Source: a virus. From it: 35,299 nt of DNA. Within the stretch, counting starts at the first letter, position 1. The number at the start of each line of letters is the position of its first letter. The position numbers and the translations under genes are program-made. The stretch is from positions 1 to 35,299 of the IMG/VR virus record IMGVR_UViG_3300009164_000183; one strand, 5' to 3'. The notes below the pieces were generated by a model. That model had not been told where the DNA came from. It ran no database searches and saw nothing but the letters and a program-made list of their open reading frames with translations. This document shows positions 28,018-35,299 of this stretch, one piece after another.

Positions 28018-31000
28018 TGGCCAGTCTTCCAGGAGTAAAGAAAGATAAGAACGGTCTTCCAACTCTTGTCGGTGTTCAGGAAAGAATCACAACACAATCA
28101 CAAGCTGACTATAATGATGTTTATAAATCAGCTCAGCTTGTAACTGGACCAGACGGAGATCGTCTACGTAAACTTATTAAAGATAATCCAGGCGCTTCAG
28201 CTGGTTTGATTGCTAGCTTATCACGCGCTGGTGCAATGCCAGAAAACAGTCTTGTCAAGACTCTTACTGATATTGATGTACAAACACAAGCTCAGCGTCA
28301 AGCTGATAAGCTTAAAGAAAGCGCACGTCTTGAGACAGAGCGTTTTAATTCTACACCAATCGGTCGCGTATGGTCAGGTTTAAAGGGTATGGCGAAAAGC
28401 GTCATAACAACTGGTATGGCTCCGATCGAGTATGTTAGTGGTCAGTTTCGCACTAATATTGATATCTTAGCAGATGAATTTAACGCATACAAAAATGGCG
28501 ATGTAGATTGGACTGGAAGTCCCCTCAAGGGACAAACTAGAGAGCAACTTGGCTTGCGTGCAGATGATGAATTTACTGTACTAAGTACTGCAAAAGAAGC
28601 AGCAACTCAAGTCACAGCTGCACAGGCTATTAAGCAAGCTATCACTGAAGGACGCGTTGATCTTGGAGTTGGTTTCTTCCCATCAGAAGAAATTGGTGCA
28701 GGATTTGCTGCTCGTCAAGCTGCACTTAATGCAAGAAAAGTTGCATACAAGGTAGACGGTAAAACATACTATCGTCCATATTCCATTATTGATCCAGCTT
28801 CTTATATATTAACTGGAGGACATCCAGAATCTGATGCTGCTCGTGTTATTAATGCTATTGGCGAAGTAGGGTTATCTGTTGCACTTGATCCATATCTAGC
28901 TGTTGGTAAAGCAAGAGAAGCATATCGTGCAGCTGAACTTATAGCACAGGGATCTAAGGGTATTACAGCAGCTAAGGCTGCCAAGGAAGCGTCAATTCTT
29001 AAAGCTCAACTTGATACGCTTGTTAAGAAAACAGAAGCATCACTTGAAGCTATGAAGATTGCACCTACTGCATCTAAAGAAGCTAAGACAAATACTTATA
29101 TTAAGAACTTTGCTCAGATGGCTAAGACTCGTGATGAGTATAATGCTATCAAGATTGATTATGATGGCATTGCAAACTTCCTATCTGGTCCAGCAAGCTC
29201 ACATATTATCGATGCAATTGCTGACATTGCAGATTTTCGCAAGATCCAAAAGCTTTCTAAAGGAAGACTTACAGTCGATGAGGCTGTTGCATTGTCAAAA
29301 GCTACAACACGTGAGCAAGTTCTCGAAACAATTGCCCCATTTATAGCTGATGGTCAGGTTATTCAGCGTTCTCTGGAACAAGGAACGCGCACTGGACGTG
29401 CAATTCGTGGGTTCTCCGAGGGTGTAAGTAAGTCACGTGTTGGTCGTGCGCTAGAAGATTCGCTTCCAGCTACAATTGTTAAGGGTGCTGGTATAAAAGG
29501 TACACGTTTCTTGCGTGGAGCAGCAGCTCAAGCGTTTGTTCGTCTACCATTGCACGAAAAGATAGCAGCAGTTGCTCGTAAGTATGATGCTTTCTTACCA
29601 GAAGCTGGTGGAAATATCATTCACGTAGCGAATAAGGATAAGTTAGTAGAATCTGTCAACAGTATTGGCAGATATATGGAACTTGACAAAGATGTGCTTA
29701 AGAAAATTGTTGATGAAGTAGCATTTGCTGAGACTGGCACAGAGGCTGGTTGGGCTGCTACGGCAAAACTCTTTGATGCTATCTTTACTAAGTACTCACC
29801 TAAATTTCAAGGCGAAGATCTTAAGAAGTTCAAGGAACTTACTAGAGTATTTGAAACAGAGCGTAAGCAAACAGCTGCATACTGGGCTGAACGCCACGCA
29901 AAGGGTACAGATATTGACTTTGCCCTAGTTAACGGCAAGACAGTAAAGCTTCATAGCTCACATCTTGATTCAGAATTACTTAATTCATTTGTATATCTAC
30001 CATCTCCACGCGAGATGAAGGATGCTATCAATTCAATGAATAAGATCAGCAAGATTACTGGTGATGTTAACTCTGCACTTAGTACATTCAATAGTGCGTG
30101 GAAGAAAACAGTTATGGTTCGCCCAGCTTATATCACACGTAACATTATTGAAGAGCAAATCCGTGTATTCGGTGTTGGTCACGTATCATTCTTTAATCAT
30201 CCACTTAGCGCTATGGCAATGTGGCTAGGACGCGACGGCGGGCCTAAATGGAAAGCTGTATTAAATAAACTTGACGATACACGTCACGATGTTTACAACG
30301 CATCATTCAAGGGTGCAAGCTCGGCCGATGATTTTGCTGCAGAGGCGCTAGCAGGAGAACTTGTCGGCCCGTATGTATCCTTTTTATCTGAATCATCACT
30401 AGGTGCATCTGGCGATGGTATGATTAATAAGATCATTACAAGTCTAGGATATCAAAAAGAAGTATATGGACACCCATCTTGGTGGGGTGGATATGCTTCA
30501 CAGATGCGCATCCTACATAACTCAGAGTTTGTTCAAAAAGTATTGTTAACTAAGCCTGGTAAGGAACTAGATACAGTTCGCTACTTCTTAAAAGGTGATG
30601 GTCGCAAGACATTAGATCGCTTTATTCAGTCTAAAGGTGACGACTTTAAAGAGTTCGTATCTACTGAAGATGGCTTAATGCAATACCTATTCAAGGGTAA
30701 GAATGCAGCTGGCGAAGATGTATCTGTACTTGCACGTATTGAAGAGTTAGCTGGTGGTGGACAAGGTGCCCCACTTATTCGTGAATTACTACTAAAAGGT
30801 AAAGTAAGTATAGGAAATAAAGTACTACAGATTCCTAATGGTAGAACTATTGCTGAAGCAAGCAAGGAAATAAGCACAAAGCGCTTAACTAAGCGTGCTG
30901 GATTTACTAAAGTTAATGATGAGTTTGCTAAAGAATTAGAGAATGCATTCGATGGACTAGGTAACTGGGAAGGACTACGTGTAGTAGTACCAGTTAAGAG

Positions 31001-32918
31001 CATTGAATCTACAAAAGGTCTTGGCGGAGAGTTTGAAAAGCTAACAACCTGGTTCTTTGATAAGGCTGTTCGCTTTGAAAAGACTACAACTATGGGCCCT
31101 GAATGGCGTCAATCATACTGGGATGCAATCAATACTGTATCTCAAGCACTTGATTCAGATGCTATTGCACAGCTACAGAAGGTAGCGCAAAAGAGCTTAT
31201 TGCCATTGCGCAATCCAATAACTAAAAAGAATGTTGGTTCTAAGCATCCAGTATGGAAGAGTCTTGAATCTGCACAAGGTAAGGGCAATCTTACGCTAGA
31301 TGAAGCACATCAATATGCTGCCAATCTAGCTAACAAGAAGGTTGCTAACCTATTCTATGATGCAAGTAAGCGCAATCTTTTGTTCCATCAGCTTCGTCTT
31401 ATCTTCCCGTTTATGCAGGCTTGGGAAAATACAATTGAAAGCTGGGGCCGCATTGCCTTAGATAATCCTAATCAGATCTATAAGGCAGCTAAAGTTGGAA
31501 ACTGGTCTACCAGTTCTTCATCATCTGCTCTGTATGAGTTAACCGATGCTAAAGATTATTATGATCCAAACCAAGGATTCTTCTTTAACGATCCAAGAAC
31601 TGGCGAGCGCAAGTTCTTTGTTCCGTTTGCTACAACTGGATTAAACATACTTCAGACTATTCTTCCTGGTGGAGAAGCTATGCGTCTACAAGGACCTATG
31701 GCATTCTCTGCTACACCACAGTCATTTAACTTCGCACTTGGTGGTGGAAGCTTCTTCCCTGGGTTTGGTCCTGGTATCTTGTTTGCTACAGCAGCATTAG
31801 ATGCTATGAATAAGAATCCATTAAAGATTCTACCAGCCTCACTTGAAGAAGATGCATATCGATTCTTGTTTCCTTACGGATTACCTGATGTAAAAAATGC
31901 TGGTATAATTGATAGCGCATTATTAACTGGTAACTGGACACGCGTTTTGAGTGGAGCATTTGGGCACGAACCAGCGTATGCTGCAGCATTTGCACCAAGT
32001 ATGTCGTACTTGGCTAACAGCGGTGCATATGATCTTAATGATCCAGACGATCAAGCAAAGTTGGTCAAAGATTCAGATAATATGGCTCGCTACTTTACTA
32101 TGTGGCGTGGTATCTTTGGTGCGCTAACACCTATTCCATTCTCTATGCGACCAGAAGCATTGGCTAAAGATAAAGATGGAAACAGAGTTTTAGCCACAGC
32201 GCTATGGTCAGACTTCAAAAATCTTGAGGTAGCTGCTGGGTCTAATAAGAATAAAGCGTATGCTGACTTCCTTGATACTTATGGACCTGAACAGGTATTT
32301 GCTATTGTAAATACAACAACTGGTTTTGAACCTACCAACTTGCCAACATACACTTTGATTCGTAATAATCCCGAGGTGCTTACAAAGTATCCAGATGTAT
32401 ACGGTTCATTCTATCCTAACGGTGAACTATCACAGGTTCTATACAAGTTCCAGCAGATGCAAGGAAACTTCTCTAAGATGTCAGCTCAAGACATTATGAA
32501 GGAAGCAACTAAGATCCGCTATAAGGCAGCAATCGATAGACTACAGACACGTTCTGTTGGTGAAAACTGGACCGCAGCACAGTACGATGAAGCTAAGAAG
32601 TCATTGACTGAATCATACTACGGTCGTGGCTATGACCCTGGTACATTCGATTTCAGATGGCGCGAGAAGGCAATTTCACAGTTGCGAGTTGCAGTCGAAG
32701 ATGAGAAGCTTGTAGAATCAGAGGCACTATCTGGGGCACGTGCATATCTAGTTCAAAGAGATAAAGCACTTGAAGCCAGCGGTATGAAGACACTCAACAA
32801 TGCTGCATCACTGCCTCAACGTGAGTGGTTAGCACAGGAAGCTAAGTCTTTATTGCAAAAGTATCCTGAATTTCAAAAGATATATTACTCATACTTTAAG
32901 AAAGAATTGGAGGGCTAA
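28017..32918 (+). CDS. Giant internal virion / ejection-type protein (1633 aa)
   Basis: The GTG start overlaps the previous TAG. The largest gene of the window encodes a mainly helical protein with many charged coiled-coil-like stretches (GITAAKAAKEASILKAQLDT). Near residue 699 is VMVRPAYITRNIIEEQIRVF and near 1128 QLRLIFPFMQAWENTIESWG. These blocks recall the large polyvalent or internal virion proteins of phages that are packed in the head and injected with DNA. A Gly/Phe-rich hydrophobic segment (about 1242-1265) might insert in membranes. No nuclease, transglycosylase or polymerase motif was seen. It follows the portal/protease cluster, which argues for an internal or ejected protein rather than a tape measure. 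Its exact role is unknown. Confidence 0.7.
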   Translation: MASLPGVKKDKNGLPTLVGVQERITTQSQADYNDVYKSAQLVTGPDGDRLRKLIKDNPGASAGLIASLSRAGAMPENSLVKTLTDIDVQTQAQRQADKLKESARLETERFNSTPIGRVWSGLKGMAKSVITTGMAPIEYVSGQFRTNIDILADEFNAYKNGDVDWTGSPLKGQTREQLGLRADDEFTVLSTAKEAATQVTAAQAIKQAITEGRVDLGVGFFPSEEIGAGFAARQAALNARKVAYKVDGKTYYRPYSIIDPASYILTGGHPESDAARVINAIGEVGLSVALDPYLAVGKAREAYRAAELIAQGSKGITAAKAAKEASILKAQLDTLVKKTEASLEAMKIAPTASKEAKTNTYIKNFAQMAKTRDEYNAIKIDYDGIANFLSGPASSHIIDAIADIADFRKIQKLSKGRLTVDEAVALSKATTREQVLETIAPFIADGQVIQRSLEQGTRTGRAIRGFSEGVSKSRVGRALEDSLPATIVKGAGIKGTRFLRGAAAQAFVRLPLHEKIAAVARKYDAFLPEAGGNIIHVANKDKLVESVNSIGRYMELDKDVLKKIVDEVAFAETGTEAGWAATAKLFDAIFTKYSPKFQGEDLKKFKELTRVFETERKQTAAYWAERHAKGTDIDFALVNGKTVKLHSSHLDSELLNSFVYLPSPREMKDAINSMNKISKITGDVNSALSTFNSAWKKTVMVRPAYITRNIIEEQIRVFGVGHVSFFNHPLSAMAMWLGRDGGPKWKAVLNKLDDTRHDVYNASFKGASSADDFAAEALAGELVGPYVSFLSESSLGASGDGMINKIITSLGYQKEVYGHPSWWGGYASQMRILHNSEFVQKVLLTKPGKELDTVRYFLKGDGRKTLDRFIQSKGDDFKEFVSTEDGLMQYLFKGKNAAGEDVSVLARIEELAGGGQGAPLIRELLLKGKVSIGNKVLQIPNGRTIAEASKEISTKRLTKRAGFTKVNDEFAKELENAFDGLGNWEGLRVVVPVKSIESTKGLGGEFEKLTTWFFDKAVRFEKTTTMGPEWRQSYWDAINTVSQALDSDAIAQLQKVAQKSLLPLRNPITKKNVGSKHPVWKSLESAQGKGNLTLDEAHQYAANLANKKVANLFYDASKRNLLFHQLRLIFPFMQAWENTIESWGRIALDNPNQIYKAAKVGNWSTSSSSSALYELTDAKDYYDPNQGFFFNDPRTGERKFFVPFATTGLNILQTILPGGEAMRLQGPMAFSATPQSFNFALGGGSFFPGFGPGILFATAALDAMNKNPLKILPASLEEDAYRFLFPYGLPDVKNAGIIDSALLTGNWTRVLSGAFGHEPAYAAAFAPSMSYLANSGAYDLNDPDDQAKLVKDSDNMARYFTMWRGIFGALTPIPFSMRPEALAKDKDGNRVLATALWSDFKNLEVAAGSNKNKAYADFLDTYGPEQVFAIVNTTTGFEPTNLPTYTLIRNNPEVLTKYPDVYGSFYPNGELSQVLYKFQQMQGNFSKMSAQDIMKEATKIRYKAAIDRLQTRSVGENWTAAQYDEAKKSLTESYYGRGYDPGTFDFRWREKAISQLRVAVEDEKLVESEALSGARAYLVQRDKALEASGMKTLNNAASLPQREWLAQEAKSLLQKYPEFQKIYYSYFKKELEG

Positions 32919-32920
32919 TT

Positions 32921-34165
32921 GTGGTAGCGACAGGACAAGCAGCAACGCTTGCAGCACAGTCTAAGGCATCTAATAAAAAGAAGTCTACTAATAAGAAGAC
33001 GACTACAACACCAAAAGAAGATGTAAGTAACAATCCTCCAGTTAATACATCAACCACTGGTTCAAAGACAAGCCTTAGTGGCATCCCAGTAGGAACTGCC
33101 ATTAAGACTGGAGCTACGACTCCACAGTATCAGACAGGTTCTGGTGTGTCACAACGTGCAGTATTTAACACTATTCGCTACACAACAGATAGTCCTTATA
33201 TTGCGGTTGCAACCTTATCGAATGCTGATAAAGCCAATCTTCTTATTCAATTAGCTGCAGTACCAGGACTATATGGCAAAGGTCAAGCACCAACGGAATC
33301 ATTCATTCGTGCACAAGGTAATACAGTTTCATTTCGCAGTGAAGACTATACAGCTCTTGGCAAGATTATGGCTCACGCTGATACGACTGGTGCAGCTGAT
33401 TATAAAGAAAGCCTTATTACATTTGTACAAAATCCAGGACTTGCAAATCAATTCTTTGGTAAAGTAAGTGCTAGTGGAACTGCAGTATCCTCTAAGTTTG
33501 ATCTTATGTCTGAGTTTAATGCTAAGACTATGGATCTGTTTGATACGCCAGTCGATAAAAAGATAGTCGATGCGTACGTAAGAGATGTAAATAAAGCTGA
33601 ACTTCGTGCAGGTGGTGGCATAGGCGCACAGCAGAAAGAGGATATCTTCCTTAAGTATGTAGAACAAACGGCTATGCAAAGGTATGCTCAGGCTATAAAG
33701 ACGCCAGATAAGGCTGATGATATAGCACTCGAAAAGGGTTCACTTGGTTCTGTAATAAAGAAGATTCGTAATGCATACACTGACAACGGTATAGCTGTAT
33801 CAGATAAGCAGATATATGGACAAGCTCTTAAAGGTATCCGTAGCGAACAAGCTTTGCAGAATGCTTTAAATAATATTTCAACACAGGCTATTACACAGTT
33901 CCCAGCATTTAAAGAGCAGATACTAGCTGGAAATAGTGTTAAAGATCTACTAGGTCCTTATATCGAGAAGTACCAAACCATATATGGAAAAGCTCCAAAG
34001 GTCGCTGACCTTACAGATGTAGCATCTGGAACGACACCAATCCCAGTAGATGCTTGGGAAAAAATGCAATGGAAGAAGCCTGAAATTAAAGAAACTAAAT
34101 TTTACAAGGATACCATTAAGGGCGATCTTCGCACTATGGCAACTGCGTTTGGAGTTAATGTATAA
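32921..34165 (+). CDS. Probable internal virion protein (414 aa)
   Basis: GTG start with GGAGGG 6 nt upstream. The N-terminal 75 residues are Lys/Thr/Ser-rich and disordered (SNKKKSTNKKTTTTPKED). The rest is helical (LSNADKANLLIQLAAVPGLY, QKEDIFLKYVEQTAMQRYAQ). It is one of three consecutive genes for large, mostly helical proteins, the pattern of ejection-protein sets in podovirus-like heads. No enzymatic motif was recognised. The stop overlaps the next start (TAATG). Confidence 0.65.
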   Translation: MVATGQAATLAAQSKASNKKKSTNKKTTTTPKEDVSNNPPVNTSTTGSKTSLSGIPVGTAIKTGATTPQYQTGSGVSQRAVFNTIRYTTDSPYIAVATLSNADKANLLIQLAAVPGLYGKGQAPTESFIRAQGNTVSFRSEDYTALGKIMAHADTTGAADYKESLITFVQNPGLANQFFGKVSASGTAVSSKFDLMSEFNAKTMDLFDTPVDKKIVDAYVRDVNKAELRAGGGIGAQQKEDIFLKYVEQTAMQRYAQAIKTPDKADDIALEKGSLGSVIKKIRNAYTDNGIAVSDKQIYGQALKGIRSEQALQNALNNISTQAITQFPAFKEQILAGNSVKDLLGPYIEKYQTIYGKAPKVADLTDVASGTTPIPVDAWEKMQWKKPEIKETKFYKDTIKGDLRTMATAFGVNV

Positions 34166-35299
34166 TGGCAACCTTACCAGGATTAATGGGCTCAGTCTCC
34201 AAACAAGCACCTGCAAAACCTACAACATCTCTTCCAGGTTTAATGGGTAGTGTATCTAAAAAAGCTCCTACTGGCAATACAACTAAGAAGTCTCCATCAA
34301 CTCCAGCAGCAAAACCAGGTCCAGTATTTGCATCACCTGAATCTCTTGGAATGAGTGATAGCGCTAATGCAAGACGACAGGCCGATGCTCTAGCAGCGCT
34401 TCCTCCCGCTGGAACAGATTTAGGGTATGAAGTATCACCCGATGGAAAGAAGCAACGTAAGAAGTATGCTGATGGGAAAGGCGGATTTACTTATGGAGCT
34501 TGGGAAGATATAAACAAACCAGAAGAAGATCCAGAATTTAATGCTATCTTAGCTGGGCTTAAAGCATACGGTATAGAAGGATTAGCTGCAACACTTGAAG
34601 CAATCCGAGTTGATAATCCAGGAATTTCTGGTGAAGGATTACTTACTTTACTTCGTAATGATACGAAGTATAATGCAAACTATCTTAAGCGCTTCTCGGG
34701 TAACGATCTTTTAGCTAAAGCTGGTAAGCCTATGCTAGATGAGAAGACCTACCTAGCTAATGAAGCAGCTTATGCTAAGACATTCACAGCATACGAACTC
34801 CCACAGTTTGCTAATCAAACACAATATGCAACACTTATTGGCAATATGGTATCGCCCGATGAGGCGGCAAGTCGTGTATCCCTTGCGTATGATCGTATCT
34901 TAAAAAGCGAACCAGAAAAGTTAGCTGCGTTCAAAAAGTTTTATCCTACTCTTTCGACAGCAGATCTTGTAGCAACTATGCTAGATCCAACACAACAACT
35001 TCCAGCCCTTGAGCGCAAGGTTGTATCTGCTGAGATCGGTGGAGCCGCCATTCAGCAAGGATTGCAGGCAGATCTTGCTGCATCATATACTAAGTCTAAG
35101 CTTTATTCAAATCTTAATGTTGATACAATGGGTGCAGAAGCTATTCAGCAAGCTGGTGTAAGTGCATCAGCAGCTAAGACTGGATACGAAATAATTGCAG
35201 CAGAGCTTCCTACGATGGAAAAGCTCAGCTCAATCTACGCTGGCACTCTTGAAAACTACACACAATTAGAAGCTGAGCAAGAACAATTCCAAGGACTTG
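34165..35299 (+). CDS. Partial probable internal virion protein with N-terminal repeat (3' end outside the window)
   Basis: ATG 34165 overlaps the preceding TAA, and the frame stays open for at least 378 codons to the last base, so the gene continues beyond the window. The N terminus has a near-perfect duplication, LPGLMGSVSKQAPAKP then LPGLMGSVSKKAPTGN, about 19 residues apart. The giant protein at 28017 starts with a similar MASLPG. A helical body follows (GIEGLAATLEAIRVDNPG, TADLVATMLDPTQQLPALER). It resembles the preceding gene in composition and probably belongs to the same internal or ejection set. The repeated LPGLMGS may be a head-targeting or binding tag. Confidence 0.65.
   Translation, partial: MATLPGLMGSVSKQAPAKPTTSLPGLMGSVSKKAPTGNTTKKSPSTPAAKPGPVFASPESLGMSDSANARRQADALAALPPAGTDLGYEVSPDGKKQRKKYADGKGGFTYGAWEDINKPEEDPEFNAILAGLKAYGIEGLAATLEAIRVDNPGISGEGLLTLLRNDTKYNANYLKRFSGNDLLAKAGKPMLDEKTYLANEAAYAKTFTAYELPQFANQTQYATLIGNMVSPDEAASRVSLAYDRILKSEPEKLAAFKKFYPTLSTADLVATMLDPTQQLPALERKVVSAEIGGAAIQQGLQADLAASYTKSKLYSNLNVDTMGAEAIQQAGVSASAAKTGYEIIAAELPTMEKLSSIYAGTLENYTQLEAEQEQFQGL

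Overview
This window is part of the genome of a tailed double-stranded DNA phage. The terminase, portal, tail proteins, endolysin and replication genes are packed with ATGA, GTGA or TAATG stop/start overlaps. The host is most likely an actinobacterium: there is a WhiB-type Fe-S regulator (a family essentially confined to Actinobacteria and their phages), a minor tail protein of the actinophage kind, and a consensus promoter that predicts a leaderless mRNA. The sequence leans AT-rich, so a low-GC actinobacterium such as the freshwater acI/Nanopelagicales type is a plausible guess, but the sequence does not prove it. No integrase, lysogeny repressor, DNA polymerase, major capsid protein or tape measure protein was seen. 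Both ends of the window cut through genes, so these may lie outside it.

Layout. (1) 1-10660, rightward: the end of the late operon. It holds a partial structural gene, a repeat-rich tail fibre, a run of small tail or adhesin genes, a large minor tail protein, and a lysis/membrane cassette with several small membrane proteins, a secreted proline-rich anchored protein and a CHAP endolysin. A strong terminator at about 10700, which looks bidirectional, closes it. (2) 10750-11176: a divergent control region with a leftward 57-aa gene and a rightward promoter. (3) 11177-16691, rightward: the replication/recombination operon. It has a Cas4/RecB-like exonuclease split over two ORFs, a RecA/DnaB-type ATPase, a Holliday-junction-resolvase-like nuclease, a primase split into zinc and TOPRIM ORFs, an Nmad1/DUF1599 protein, a metallophosphoesterase and a sigma-like DNA-binding protein. 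(4) 16688-22176, leftward: an accessory operon of about 14 mostly small genes, many of them Cys-rich. It holds a nuclease-like protein, an FmdB-like zinc ribbon, a membrane-anchored transglycosylase, WhiB, a class-II glutamine amidotransferase and a zinc-ribbon amidoligase. (5) 22177-23344: about 1.17 kb of noncoding DNA full of phased repeats, palindromes and hairpins, a candidate replication origin and divergent control region. (6) 23345-35299, rightward: the start of the late operon, with a terminase carrying an N-terminal HTH, the portal, a proteasome-beta/HslV-like Ntn hydrolase, a disordered scaffold-like protein, a giant 1633-aa virion protein and two further probable internal or ejected proteins, the last one cut by the window edge.

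The late operon that starts at 23345 probably continues outside the window and re-enters at position 1, as expected for a linearised circular map. The most unusual elements are the proteasome-like protease in the head-gene position, the paired amidotransferase/amidoligase, the iteron-rich control region, and two enzymes (exonuclease and primase) whose essential residues are divided between overlapping ORFs. Several genes reported here are very short (28-57 codons). They are supported by clean ribosome-binding sites or stop/start overlaps rather than by recognised families.
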